A DNA stretch of 64,000 bases from Siphonodentalium dalli (GCA_032622095.1 CP136069.1:163051043-163115042); one strand, 5' to 3'. Counted from the first letter of the stretch, positions 22,703-34,880 are shown. Numbers and translations: made by a program. Notes: generated from the letters alone by a model not told the origin.

Positions 22703-23784
22703 GAAAGGAGACAATTTGAATCGATGAATAGTTTGATGATGCCTCTCAATTCTTATCGTCGTAACGTCATGAATTTATCGAATCTGGCGACAAATGAATG
22801 TGTGATAGTGTGACCATTGGCCAAATGGAAGAATATCAAATTTGCCTTTTTGTATGAACTTGTTCTGTTTTCTACATTGAATAGGAAATGGTGTGGTGTC
22901 GTCTAAAAATGCAAAATTGACGGGATACCATTGGAAAAGTCAAACTAATTTTATTTGTGCGCCCAGTTAGGGTCGGCAACATCGGATTCTCATATTGGAA
23001 TAGTTCAGCATCAAGGAAAGTTTGGTCCCATAAATTCGGTAAACAGGGGACACCCACCTCCTGGTGTCCATGACTTACGAACGCGCGCACTCGCAGCCGT
23101 CCTCTGTTCAAAAGTACATGTAGCTTCGGGAATTGTCACTTGCCATTTTGACATCCATTCTCTAGGTCAGACGACTTGCATTAATGTCTCGCGCGCATCC
23201 ATTATTGCGAATTGTGAGGCTTCCCGAATTCGAATCTTAGTCGTCTTAACAAACAACCTCTTGGCTCTTTGATCAGGATCTAATGTGCGTCTCCTTTGAT
23301 AGCCATACCTCTATGGCGCAACTGTCCATCAACATTGCCACAATTCGAGCTCAAATTGGTTTCTGCGAGTCGGTTAAAATCCCAGCCCATTAACCAACGG
23401 ACGGTAATCTGTCAGATTAACGGCTCTAACATTCCTTTTTAAAGCAAACAAAGACGAATTGAAGTAATGAAGAAAAAAACAACTATAAACACGTGTTTGG
23501 GTCTCAAACAAAAACAGTCATTGATGTTAGCACGACCAGGAACAGAAAAGAGCGTTCGGTGTTAGTCTATTCCTGATATAGTAGAAATAAAGAGTGTTTG
23601 TCTGGCTTCTGGCAAAAACATTAAAACGGCTGGATATTGGCTGCCGCCATTTGGAGGTTCGAATGAGCCATGTCCGTTTAAAGTGATGTGAAACATTCCG
23701 GCAGAGTCAACAAATATAAATGGATAATAATCTTGCTCAAAGTAGTTGTTTTTTTGCAAATATTATATCCAAATTGAGAACACA
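22703..23784. other. Unassigned DNA upstream of the ATPase ORF
   Basis: No coding similarity was recognised. The segment 22960-23280 is richer in G+C and CpG than its surroundings and could hold a promoter or 5' exon of the minus-strand ATPase gene; this is conjecture. Confidence 0.35.
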
Positions 23785-23985
23785 CATCGTCATTCTTATA
23801 TATTAATTAAATGCAGTGACTTTAGGTGGCGAAGTCGTTTTCGTTAGTTTATCGCCGATAGGTGCGTCCCGAATCGAGAGGTAACTACTTACAATTGCGC
23901 GTAGTTCAGACGATGTTTTCTATGGAGTGTTACAGTCTATTTGCTTAAGATTTTCGGCGATGTTCGTAGAATGCTATAAGTTTCA
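23785..23985 (+). repeat. Dispersed repeat, copy 1 of 2
   Basis: About 200 bp match the reverse complement of 43421-43615. Shared phrases include TATATTAATTAAATGCA, TATCGCCGATAG, TAGTTCAGACGATGTTTTCT, ATGGAGTG and GATTTTCGGCGATGTT. The class is unknown; there is no ORF. Confidence 0.75.
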
Positions 23986-24269
23986 CACACCCGAACAAGT
24001 CCATAATATGTCTTTAAAATCCATGTCAAGCAGGGTGTGTGATATCCAGAGGTGACACCACATGCGCGGATCACGTGCAATAGATTGATTGATAGAGAAA
24101 AAATCCGAAAATAAATCCTTTGGAATTCGAAATCTGTCAACAAAGGTATATTTGATGTGGTTTGACCATTACCTGGAGACATTATCTGGATACATTAGTA
24201 AACGGTTATGTCATTCTTATTACTGCGACATGCTTCCGAATATCTTTATATTGACGTGGGTGCTCTGGT
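23986..24269. other. Unassigned DNA
   Basis: No feature was recognised between the dispersed repeat and the satellite. Confidence 0.5.
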
Positions 24270-27200
24270 TTAACCCTATCTATACTGAAGCATCATTGAT
24301 GAGTAGTTATCCCATAGGAAATGTTCAGATAATAAGTTTAACCCTATCTATACTGAAGCATAATTGATGAGCAGTTATCCCATAGGAAGTGGTCAGATAA
24401 TAAGTTTAACCCTATCTATACTGAAGCATAATTGATGAGTAGTTATCCCATAGGAAGTGGTCAGATAATAAGTTTAACCCTATCTATACTGAAGCATAAT
24501 TGGTGAGTAGTTATCCCATAGGAAGTGGTCAGATAATAAGTTTAACACTATCTACACTAAAACATCATTGATGGGTATTTATCACATAGGAAGTGGTCAG
24601 ATAATAAGTTTAACCCTATCTATACTAAAGCATAATTGATGAGTAGTTATCCCATAGGAAATGATCAGATAATAAGTTTAACACTATCTACACTAAAACA
24701 TCATTGATGAGTAGTTATCCCATAGAAAATGTTCAGATAATAAGTTTAACCCTATCTATACTGAAGCATGAGCAGTTATCCCATAGGAAGTGGTCAGATA
24801 ATAAGTTTAACCCTATCTATACTGAAGCATAATTGATGAGTAGTTATCCCATAGGAAGTGGTCAGATAATAAGTTTAACCCTATCTATACTGAAGCATAA
24901 TTGATGAGTAGTTATCCCATAGGAAGTGGTCAGATAATAAGTTTAACCCTATCTATACTGAAGCATAATTGATGAGTAGTTATCCCATAGGAAATGGTCA
25001 GATATTAGTTTAACCCTATCTATACTAAAGCATAATTGATGAGCAGTTATCCCATAGGAAGTGGTCAGATAATAAGTTTAACCCTATCTATACTGAAGCA
25101 TAATTGATGAGCAGTTATCCCATAGGAAGTGGTCAGATAATAAGTTTAACCCTATCTATACTGAAGCATAATTGATGAGCAGTTATCCCATAGGAAGTGG
25201 TCAGATAATAAGTTTAACCCCATCTATACTGAAGCATAATCGATGAGTAGTTATCCCATAGGAAATGGTCAGATAATAAGTTTAACACTATCTACACTAA
25301 AACATCATTGATGGGTATTTATCACATAGGAAGTGGTCAGATAATAAGTTTAACCCTATCTATACTAAAGCATAATTGATGAGTAGTTATCCCATAGGAA
25401 ATGGTCAGATAATAAGTTTAACCCTATCTATACTGAAGCATAATTGATGAGTAGTTATCCCATAGGAAATGGTCAGATAATACGTTTCACCCTATCTATA
25501 CTAAAGCATCATTGATGAGCAGTTATCCCATAGGAAATGGTCAGATAAAAAGTTTAACCCTATCTATACTGAAACATCATTGATGTGTATTTATCCCATA
25601 GGAAATGGTCAGATAATAAGTTTAACCCTATCTATACTGGAGCATAATCGATGAGTAGTTATCCCATAGGAAATGGTCAGATAATAAGTTTAACACTATC
25701 TACACTAAAACATCATTGATGGGTATTTATCACATAGGAAGTGGTCAGATAATAAGTTTAACCCTATCTATACTAAAGCATAATTGATGAGTAGTTATCC
25801 CATAGGAAATGGTCAGATAATAAGTTTAACCCTATCTATACTGAAGCATAATTGATGAGTAGTTATCCCATAGGAAATGGTCAGATAATACGTTTCACCC
25901 TATCTATACTAAAGCATCATTGATGAGCAGTTATCCCATAGGAAATGGTCAGATAAAAAGTTTAACCCTATCTATACTGAAACATCATTGATGTGTATTT
26001 ATCCCATAGGAAATGGTCAGATAATAAGTTTAACCCTATCTATACTAAAGCATCATTGATGAGCAGTTATCCCATAAGAAATGGTCAGATAATAAGTTTA
26101 ACACTATCTACACTAAAACATCATTGATGGGTATTTATCACATAGGAAATGGTCAGATAATACGTTTAACCCTATCTATACTAAAGCATCATTAATGAGT
26201 AGTTAATCCATAGGAAATGGTCAGATAATAAGTTTAACCCTATCTATACTGAAGCATAATTGATGAGTAGTTATCCCATAGGAAATGGTCAGATATTAGT
26301 TTAACCCTATCTATACTGAAGCATAATTGATGAGTAGTTATCCCATAGGAAATGGTCAGATAATACGTTTAACCCTATCTATACTAAAGCATCATTGATG
26401 AGCAGTTATCCCATAGGAAATGGTCAGATAAAAAGTTTAACCCTATCTATACTGAAACATCATTGGTGAGTATTTATCCCATAAGAAATGGTCAGATAAT
26501 AAGTTTAACACTATCTACACTAAAACATCATTGATGGGTATTTATCACATAGGAAATGTTCAGATAATAAGTTTAACCCTACCTATAATAAATCATCATT
26601 TATGAGTAGTTATCCCATAGGAAATGGTCAGATAATAAGATTGACCCTTTCTATAATAAAGCATAATTGGTGAGTATTTATCCAACAGGAAATGATCAGA
26701 TAATAAGTTTAACCCTATCTATACTATAACATCATTGATGAGTATTTATCACATAGGAAATGTTCAGATAATAAGTTTAACCCTACCTATACTAAATCAT
26801 CATAGATGAGTATTTATCACATAGGAAATGTTCAGATAATAAGTTTAACCCTACCTATTCTAAATCATCATTGATGAGTAGTTATCCCATAGGAAATGGT
26901 CAGATAATAAATTTAACCCTTTCTATTCTAAACCACAATTGGTGAGTATTTATCCAACATGAAATGGTCAGATAATAAGTTTAACCCTATCTATACTGAA
27001 ACATCATTGATGTGTATTTATCACATAGGAAATGTTCAGATAATAAGTTTAACCCTACCTATTCTAAATCGTCATTGGTGAGTAGTTATCCCATAGGAAA
27101 TGGTCAGATAATAAGTTTAACACTATATATACTAAAGCATCATTAATGAGTAGTTAATCCATAGGAAATGGTCAGATAATAAGTTTAACCCTATCTATAC

Positions 27201-27470
27201 TAAAAATAATTGCTGAGTATTTATCACATAGGAAATGTTCAGATAATACGTTTAACCCTACCTATACTAATGCATCATTGGTGAGTAGTTATCCCATAGG
27301 AAATGGTCATATAATAAGTTTAACCATATCTATACTAAAGTATCGTTGATGAGTAGTTATTCCATAGGAAATGGTCAGATAATAAGTTTAACCCTATCTA
27401 TACTAAATCATCATTGATGAGCAGTTATCCCATAGGAAATGTTCAGATAATAAGTTCAACAAACGACTAT
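24270..27470. repeat. 68-bp satellite array with 6-mer higher-order repeat
   Basis: About 47 head-to-tail monomers of 68 bp carry the core TTAACCCTATCTATACT, then AGTTATCCCATAGGAAATGG and TCAGATAATAAG. A variant monomer (AACACTATCTACACTAAAAC with GGGTATTTATCACATAGG) recurs at 25284, 25692, 26100 and 26507, so blocks of six monomers (408 bp) repeat as units. The 5' third is the most homogeneous (AAGTGG variant) and the 3' quarter the most diverged. There is no coding capacity. Related single monomers occur at 34337-34445 and 35190-35255. Confidence 0.95.
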
Positions 27471-28145
27471 ATGGTTATCGTAGTCCATTGGTCTAGTAGT
27501 TACATACAAAATACTTAACAGTCTACTAAATTTCACGTTTTTGCTATATACTAGCTGTTCAGTAACTATATATAGCGGACATGACGTCTTTAGAAATTCA
27601 CAGGATATTAGGTGTTAAACGGACATGACATTTGGTAAGAGGTATCTAAAAACATACCTACGCGACTATTTTGGTTTCTGTGTAATTCAGGCATCCAGCT
27701 GTTGAGTAATGCCAAATTTGCCAGTGGCAAAAATAATTCACATTTGGCAAAAAATATTTTTCATTTGGCAAAAGTTTTGGCAAGTGACTTTTTAATTCCT
27801 CAAGAAAGTTGAAAAATATTGATCAATCAATACCATTCATTTCAGGAAACTCTCACAATATAATTATATTAGTGGTGATTTATAAGGTCTAGGAAAAGTT
27901 AACACCTTTATTAAGATGCAGTTAATCTGACAGCATTAGTATTGATGGGTGAGGCATTACCCGCATTTAGTGTGGTGGTGGTGTTTACATATAGCTAATC
28001 CTCTTGTAATGTGCCCTTCTGGTGAATCAACCCTTCTACAATTTTATTGTTCGTCGATTGGTTTATTGTTGTGTGATAAACCAGAAAATAAGACTCGATG
28101 TTGCGGAAAATGATACTATCAGGGATAGCATTTGGGAAATTCTAA
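27471..28145. other. Unassigned DNA with TTTGGCAAAA repeats
   Basis: ATTTGGCAAAAAATATTTTT, CATTTGGCAAAAGTT and similar words at 27740-27785 recur in the same orientation at 28150-28195, about 405 bp apart. They may be remnants of one duplicated module. No gene was seen. Confidence 0.4.
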
Positions 28146-28199
28146 AAGAATTTGGCAAAAAATATTTTCATTTCGCAAATTATTTGGCAAAAGTTAATT

Positions 28200-28560
28200 T
28201 TGGTCCAGCGCGGACCCTGCTTACATAACAACCAGGTCCCTATTTCTCGTCTACATGTACAACGAAGCAAGCACAGTACACGTGATCTTGCGCAAGGATC
28301 TGGCGCGATATTTGAACAGCATGCGGCTCTACAACACACATGTATCTGGAACACAATGACCCCACACTCCCAAACGTATACAACAGAGAGTTATACTTGT
28401 GGGAGTGGAGTCATTTTGTTCAAGGAACCTGTGCTACAACACACGCATCCCCTAATCCGACAAAGCCATTGTTGTGGAGACGATAGTCAACAGGCTGATA
28501 CGAAATCATGTCGGTGCGTTACAATTACAAGTCCGACACACTAACCACTGAGCAAAACCG
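28200..28560 (-). mobile_element. Probable degraded tRNA-derived SINE
   Basis: Read on the minus strand from about 28560, TTTTGCTCAGTGGTTAGTGT followed by GTCGGACTTGTAATTGTAA resembles a tRNA-derived SINE head with an A-box. The expected B-box is degenerate (GATTTCGTATC). Downstream the phrase TGTGTTGTAG occurs twice about 90 bp apart, within a CACTCCC-rich segment. The ends are not defined. Confidence 0.4.
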
Positions 28561-28764
28561 AACTCCACCAATGAAATAACGTTAAAAGGTTGAAATTCGA
28601 TGGGTGACCACGTGACCACCACAATTGCAACATATGACTCTAATGGTTCGTTCACAAACTGGCAACGTTATCTGGCGATTTAGCAGGCAATTCTTCGCTG
28701 TCGAATGGTTGATTTATTGATTGGGGTATAATGTCGTTTTCAGAAACTAAGGCCATATCACGAA
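28561..28764. other. Unassigned DNA between two SINE-like units
   Basis: No feature was recognised. Confidence 0.4.
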
Positions 28765-29012
28765 ATTGCCAGTTTTAATGATGGAGGAAATACCCACACT
28801 TACAGCTAATCTAACAGTGATTTCAATGGCAGATACACTCGTCGACCATGTGCGGCAAACCACCGACATCGGCGAGTAACTGGCAAATCCACCAGATAAC
28901 GATTTCGAGTTACAAAGTCTACGATGGAAACATGTGGATTTGAACCCTCAGCGCTGGATGGCAAAACGGCTTGGAGTTGTACCCCTAACCGATTGAACCA
29001 CCGAGGGCCCCT
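28765..29012 (-). mobile_element. tRNA-derived SINE
   Basis: On the minus strand the unit starts GGGGCCCTCGGTGGTTC. It has an A-box-like GGTTCAATCGGTTAGGGG (28982-29000) and a good B-box GGGTTCAAATCC (28936-28947), spaced as in a tRNA-type RNA polymerase III promoter. A non-tRNA body of about 170 bp follows, ending near AAAACTGGCAATTTC. No poly(A) tail or target duplication was found. It is a short interspersed element that depends on a LINE for movement. Confidence 0.7.
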
Positions 29013-29208
29013 CGCAGAGGAATTGTGCATGTTTGCTGGGACGTAAACGAAAAACTACCACCGTGTATTGCATGTACATGCACATGCACAGTGAGGTCAA
29101 TGTGACTATTTGGAATTATCATTCAACTGACACACCCTCCGAACATATCCCACAGAAACCGACAGATCTACAACTCGTGGCAATACATCAGATAACACAA
29201 CGCGCATC

Positions 29209-29608
29209 TTAACCCTTTACCCAACAAACCGGCAAAACACGGCCAAATAAAGCTGCAATAGCCTAAATTATCTTGGGTCTCTCTCAATAAAACCATACAA
29301 ATATGGATATCATTGGAACCGGCTCATTGACCACATTGTGATGGTTACAGCTATGCCCTGTTCCAATGCATTCTCTTATATATGCGAGTCGACCATAGGT
29401 CGCCTCGCATATATAAGAGAATGCATTGGCCTAAACAAAATCTTTTTTTAACACTTTTTACCATTTTTTCTTACATTCTTTAACAATTTTATAATTTGTA
29501 ATGTGTTAAGCCAATGCATTCTCTTATATATGCGAGGCGACCTATGGTCGACTCGCATATATAAGATAATGCATTGGCACAGGGCCGTTCTGTTGGGTAA
29601 AGGGTTAA
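29209..29608. mobile_element. TTAA MITE with twin 67-bp hairpins (type A, copy 2)
   Basis: Same length (400 bp), TTAA flanks and CCCTTTACCCAACA ends as 11745-12144, and same orientation. The hairpins lie at 29363-29429 and 29511-29577. The few substitutions include single changes that break one hairpin pair (AAGATAAT for AAGAGAAT). Confidence 0.88.
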
Positions 29609-31101
29609 TCGAGACTATTTTATCGAATGAGTTGCGGATGGCGCAAGGATATATTTCGCGAGAGCGTAGCGAGAGCGAAATATAACTTTGCGCCGTCCGC
29701 AACGAGTTCGATAAAAGATTCGAGATTATGATGCAAGTTGTGTTCTGTATGTATTCTGCACAGTTCAGTCAGATAAGTTCAATCCATGAATGTCATTGTT
29801 ACTATAGCTAGCTTTATTGTGATTTAAGTCTGACAAAAACCAGTAATTATGGAGGGATCACCGGAAGTAGACTCGTCCCTGGCTCATATGTGAAACACTA
29901 CGGCGCTATCGCTCTGTGACGTGCCCTCCCATAATAACGACGTCCAAAGCAGAGCGATGGCTGGACTAGATACTGGCTCTATGACGCTCCGACGCTCTGC
30001 TTTGTTCGCCGTCATGGCGTGCATAGTGTAACGACGTAGCCTCATAGAGCCAGCGTCTAGTCCAAGCGATGGCAATGTTTATAGTCCGGGGAGCAGTCAA
30101 CACCGGAAGCGGATGATCGACGTAGTGTACGTCATCTTTCTTGGCGACAACGTCAACACGAATAGTTCCGACTTGTATTCCACTAGAGGTATACACTAAT
30201 ATGTATTCAATGGCTAGGATTTCGTTGAATACATGTGACTCACGGCAATGGGTGTGGAATAAGCGATATTAAACAATCGAAGACACGTTTATATGCTGTA
30301 ATTAACATTTTTATAACCACAGTTGTGCAATATTTGGGCATCTATGAAGAATTTCATTACCATTTGCCAGTTGTGTGAACGTATATAGTCTAAACCGGCG
30401 TACGTGACCAATTACCAAATAATCAGCATTATGCAATGCATGTTTTTAAAATATGTGGAATCGGTCTATTTTGAGCAGCATAAAAATAATTTGGAGCGTT
30501 TCCGGTTCTCGGAGTTGTTGTTGACACAGGCTCTACAATAAGAATTGAATCACTTTCGATTGAATAGCACGGCCTGAGTTTCAGCAACACAAACCTGACG
30601 ACTCGCATGCAATTACACGCCTGACCTACTCAAAGGAATAGGTGCCTTTACCGTCGCGATTAGGTTAGGGGAATTCGTGAGCCAGCGGAACAACTCCAAT
30701 AGTTCGATTAACTCCATCTTTGTTGTGACTATGCACATTGCGCCGGAAGTCAAGCAACGCAGTTATTCCATAATTCGACATATTGCCTTTATTCGAGCCA
30801 ATTAACTCCTTCATGAGCATATGTCCATGGTGGCAAGTATGACGCCTACGGGAACATGACAACATGCGGGTTGTGATAGCTGACTGTGTCATCCCGAGTT
30901 CATCGCGATCTATCGACTCCTATTGTCTGCAGAGGTACTTGCACGTTTAACAGAATGCCGACATCGCTAGTACAGTATTGCATTCGATTATACCCCCCCC
31001 CCCGACTATGTACTAAATTGCATGGATAGATTCCAGTGTTAGCTAGGACAGAATTACTAACAGAGCGGTGTGATAATCACGACATCGCTACCCATGTGAA
31101 A
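29609..31101. other. Unassigned DNA with short inverted repeats
   Basis: At 29640-29700, ATATTTCGC and GCGAAATAT pair around a GAGCGTAGCGAGAG centre. At 29963-30063, TGGACTAGATACTGGCTCTA pairs with TAGAGCCAGCGTCTAGTCCA, a roughly 20-bp stem with a 70-bp loop rich in CGACG words. A poly(C) run lies near 30991. No gene was seen. Confidence 0.45.
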
Positions 31102-31405
31102 TACAGTAATGCCCTAAATAATCGACTCCTTAACCAGAGCAGAATTATGGGTAACTTTTCAGGATAAAGTCGGAAATATGGCTTGTTGCCATTAATCGGA
31201 AAGCTCTCACTGAGAGCTTTCCGATGAATGGCAACTTTTCAGGATTTAGTCGGAAATATGGCTTAAAAAAAGTTGCCATTCATCGGAAAGCTCTCACTGA
31301 GAGCTTTCCGATTAATGGCGACAAGCCATATTTCCGACAAAATCCTGAAAAGTTACCCATAATTCTGATGTGGTTAAGGAGTCGATTATTTAGGGCATTA
31401 CTGCA
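31102..31405. mobile_element. TA-flanked foldback MITE (copy with doubled hairpin)
   Basis: The left end, TA then CAGTAATGCCCTAAATAATC, and the right end, its reverse complement (GATTATTTAGGGCATTACTG), enclose about 300 bp. The arms continue as GACTCCTTAACCA, GAATTATGGGTAACTTTTC and GTCGGAAATATGGCTT. The middle contains two copies of a hairpin, CGGAAAGCTCTCA/TGAGAGCTTTCCG. The right-side TA is changed to CA. A CAGTAATG-type start and TA target fit Tc1/mariner or pogo-derived MITEs. Relatives lie at 41098-41255 and as fragments at 20004-20232. Confidence 0.82.
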
Positions 31406-32110
31406 TATTAATCTCGGAGTGTTCCCCGGTGCAGTTGTAATACCCAACGTTTAACGTATACTAGAATTACACTGGTTACGATATATTACTAAATTCTGAC
31501 AACTAGACACTATAACAAACGTTATGTGATCATTGTATGACGATTTCAAATCTAGAAACAACTCGCCGGTCTTTGCATATATGGCAGATTCTGGTGCAGA
31601 AAAAAAATACGACGCATTTGTAACCAGTTACTGGGTTACAAATGCGCCCTATTTGTTATGGCATTTTGAGTCTCACGGGTGAAATCCTAGTCTACCATGC
31701 ACACACGATGTGTCAAAATACCTTAGTTCGAACATTTGCCGCATATAGCATATTCTTCATTTCTGTTTGGGGTTTTAATGATTTGTCAGATTTGGAAACT
31801 TCAGTTTTGAAACATTTGGCTCTGATGCTGATGTGAGGAAAGATTCGGTATCTAATTCATAAATGTTTTATTTGCAACACAAACTTATAAAATATATGTA
31901 CAATGAGATAACATCAACAAATATGTGACCATAGTTGAACGTACAATTGCACTCAGAGGCAAACTAATCGAACAATAAAATCTATAAGTATTCTAAAAGG
32001 CCGATCTGGTTTTCGCAGAATACCCTCTTGAAGTGTCGAAGAGATGTGTTGACCGCCAAAAACTGTCTTCTCTGAGGTTGTCATCGCCACTAAGTTGTAG
32101 TATTGCCACT
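31406..32110. other. AT-rich DNA, no feature seen
   Basis: A small palindromic stretch CATTTGTAACC/GGTTACAAATG lies at 31615-31645. Nothing else was recognised. Confidence 0.5.
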
Positions 32111-32592
32111 TATATATATGTGACCCGCCATATCAAATCCAGTCGGAAGTCGGGATTTTTGTTTTACCCTGTGCCAATGCATTCTCTTATATATGCGACT
32201 CTACCATAGGCCGCCTCGGATATATAAGAGAATGCATTGGCCTAACAATTTTTTATCATTTTTTTAAAATAAATCTTTCTTACAATTTTTAGGACATAAA
32301 ATAAAAAAAACACCCATTACCCTGCAGGGAGCCCCACACATATATAGAAGCATATAGAAGGGTGTCGTCTGCTCATGTTTGTCTGGGGCTCTGTATGGGT
32401 GAAATTATAAAATTGTTAAAGAATACAAGAAAATATTATTAAAATTGTAAAAAATTATTAGGCCAATGCATTCTCTTATAAATGCGAGGCGACCTATGGT
32501 CGACTCGCATATATAAGAGAATGCATTGGCACAGGCAGGGTAAAAAAATCCCGACTTACGACTGGATTTGATATGGCGGGTCACATATATAC
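32111..32592. mobile_element. Palindromic MITE with twin 67-bp hairpins (type B, copy 1)
   Basis: The outer inverted repeats run about 50 bp: TATATGTGACCCGCCATATC, then AAATCCAGTCG and AAGTCGGGATTTTT. Inside are the TTTTACCCTG start and two hairpins of the same module as type A, at 32174-32240 and 32463-32529. The roughly 220-bp middle differs entirely from type A and includes ACCCTGCAGGGAGCCCC and an ATATATAGAAGCATATAGAA segment. The outer 50 bp are absent around copy 2, so this may be one element nested inside another. Confidence 0.8.
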
Positions 32593-33809
32593 GTATGCTC
32601 TTTCTTTTTGGGTATACAAATGGCGGACGGAATTAACACTCCACGGTATAAGTACTGAGTTCTGTACAACTTTATTGTGCAAATACCCATCAGAAGACCC
32701 ACCAGAGAAAAGGAGGAGCCTTGAGATAAATAATACAATGGCAGGATTTGATAACTTTCCATTAGACGACTCGAGTTCTACGTGAGGCTTTCCCAACTGA
32801 TCCAATTTGTCTATTGTCGACGTTTAGCAAATTGCGATTGCGCTCACACTATTTGGATTCTCAATAAAGTCGCTAAACGGAGCTAAAATATAAATTTGCT
32901 AGTCGAGACTGCATGGTCCAAGATAATAAAAATATGCATTTGTTGGCAAGTTAATGCTAATAGTTTGTTTTAGACCTAGTTAGATGTTAAAGGTAACGCT
33001 TGAATTGCATGTAACGCTCACGTCACGTTCCACAGATATTCATGTTTTCAACAACATCCCAAATTTTGTCCAGGTATAACGGAGATCTATCCTTACATCG
33101 TAAGGGTCTCGTATTGCTAAATAGCTGTACGGTGCCAAGTTTAAACACAATTGACTGGACAATAACGGAATATAGACATTCTGGGGCGAAGTTCTGTCCA
33201 TGCACGGACGGACGGATGGTCGCACAAGCTTATTCCAGTATACTTCGTTACGGGAGTGTATATATACAACAGAAACTATGAGAACTTGAATCAATGTACA
33301 TGTATACGCGTCCGTTTGTTCGCCTCCGGGTAATAGGTCACGTGGCACGAAACGACTGTGACTATATGTATATGCATTTTGTTTCACTGGATTTGAGGGC
33401 CAATCCGACAAACGGCTGTCGGCATCTTTACAAATACAGTAGAAGTATAGAACATAGGATTATTCGATAATGTGTTTACATGAGCAACATAACTGGCTTC
33501 CGGATTGGTAATTACTCATCAATAGCCGACAAGAGGGTAAATCAAACGGCCATTACCGGCTAATTCACCCCATATAGCGTGACAATAAACACCCGATCGA
33601 TATGTCGAGACCTTTGTTACCTTCCCTTATCAACCTCCCGGGTATAATTCCGAAAAATGCAGCTGCGTGGGTTATTGGCAAATATGTGTCTTCTTCGTAT
33701 CATTTGCGGGCTCTACCCCGGCCGCATATAGAAGGAGTTCAACGGCTCATTATTTGGCTAAAAAAATAACCTTTCACCGATAGACTGGTTATTCAAAAAC
33801 ATATGCCGC
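32593..33809. other. Unassigned DNA
   Basis: The open frames in this stretch (up to 123 codons at 33040-33411) show no family I recognise. No repeats were identified. Confidence 0.45.
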
Positions 33810-34336
33810 TTAAAGATACGGCCGGCGTTGGCGCTGGGTATGCTGTTAAAATATTCACCTCCGTCAAAAACAGCCATAAACAGAAGGAATAGTAAGATAT
33901 AAACATACGTTGTTCTTATGCCAATCAGAAATATGGCATAAACAGTATGTTATTGTCAATTTGTTCCCCTTTGTTATGTAAACAAAAGCAAAAAACGTTA
34001 CTTTTCCTGGCTTTTGTTTAGATCCGGATATGGTAAACATAAAGAGCGTTATTTGTTACTGTTTTCCTGATATGGAAATAATAAAGAGCGTTTATATCAT
34101 TTGTGTGTGATTAACCAATAGAATTGCGCTGTGTTATGTAAACAGAAGCACAATTTTGTAACGCGAGCAGTATCTTGTTTACGTACACCATCGTACGTCT
34201 TGACGACAATATACTATTTACGCGCAGATTATGTTTGGCATATGAGCGAAACTGTATATATTTTGTTGTTCCTTCTGTTGATGGTGATTTGAACAAATAT
34301 AAATATTTCTGCAACGAACGCCGCCCGTGCCTTTAA
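33810..34336. mobile_element. TTAA-flanked nonautonomous element, copy 1
   Basis: TTAA occurs at both edges (33810-33813 and 34333-34336). The end sequences are inverted: AGATACGGCCGGCGTT on the left against AGGCACGGGCGGCGTT on the right strand. The interior (about 520 bp) matches 62455-63003 over its length, with TTCACCTCCGTCAAAAAC, GGCATAAACAGTATGTT, TTATGTAAACA and ACGTACACCATCGTAC. There is no ORF. TTAA targets point to piggyBac or Kolobok. Its right TTAA is also the TTAA of an adjoining satellite-type monomer. Confidence 0.78.
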
Positions 34337-34450
34337 CCCTTTCTATACTATATAATATCCTCATTGACGAGTAGTTCCCTTAGGAAATGTTCAAACAATA
34401 AGTTCAACAAACAACCATTGTTGAACTTATTTTCTGAACATTCCCACCAA
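34337..34450. repeat. Lone satellite monomer with hairpin
   Basis: The sequence following the TTAA (CCCTTTCTATACTATATAAT, then GACGAGTAGTT and AGGAAATGTTCA) is a diverged monomer of the 24.3-27.5 kb satellite. It is followed by an inverted partner: CAATAAGTTCAACAA pairs with TTGTTGAACTTATT, so the end folds back on itself. Confidence 0.7.
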
Positions 34451-34734
34451 TGATCATGACGACTACTGAATCTTTTCGTCATACTGTTGTCAGCTCGTTG
34501 TTTACCGAAGACCCAGACAATTGCAATATGCACTGTTATAACTGGGTGTGCATGATAATCCATGCATTTAGTACATGTATATAAAGTGTTAATAGTTTCT
34601 ATACTAAATGGATTATACCACTCTGTTTTAAAAGTATACACTGGAATTGTCTATTATTCATCCGGGGGGGGGGGGGTCATGGAAATAAGCAGACGATATA
34701 TAATATAAGTACAGAAGGAGTTATTATATGCGCG
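34451..34734. other. Unassigned DNA with poly(G)
   Basis: A G run lies at about 34664-34676. Nothing else was seen. Confidence 0.5.
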
Positions 34735-34880
34735 CTCCGGGTGTATACTAATCTAGAGATTCCTGTTTCACCTGGGCGCATGGGTGTATAAAATGGGAAT
34801 TTATGGGAGAATTAAAAGTCGAACTGCGACCGGAGGCCGAGTCCGGTAAAAGGTGTAGTTTATTGTCGTCAACATTATGT
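34735..34880 (+). repeat. Dispersed repeat, left member of an inverted pair
   Basis: About 145 bp match the reverse complement of 39240-39436. Shared phrases are CTCCGGGTGTATACT, CGCATGG, GTGCGAC-like and GAGTCCGGTAAAAGGTGTAG, then TTTATTGTCGT. The pair lies 4.5 kb apart in opposite orientation and could be termini of one larger element or two independent insertions. Confidence 0.65.

Noticed and set aside
23073-23111. Upstream exon of the ATPase gene ending at GTAAGT
   Set aside because: The donor motif is good, but the frame that would join the acceptor has only a short open stretch with no ATG before a stop, so no exon is called.
24270-27470. CRISPR-like regular repeats
   Set aside because: The 68-bp units are contiguous with no unique spacers, and the surroundings are eukaryotic; this is a satellite.
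33040-33411. 123-codon minus-strand ORF
   Set aside because: No motif, low-complexity composition and no conserved relatives recognised; probably chance in AT-rich DNA.
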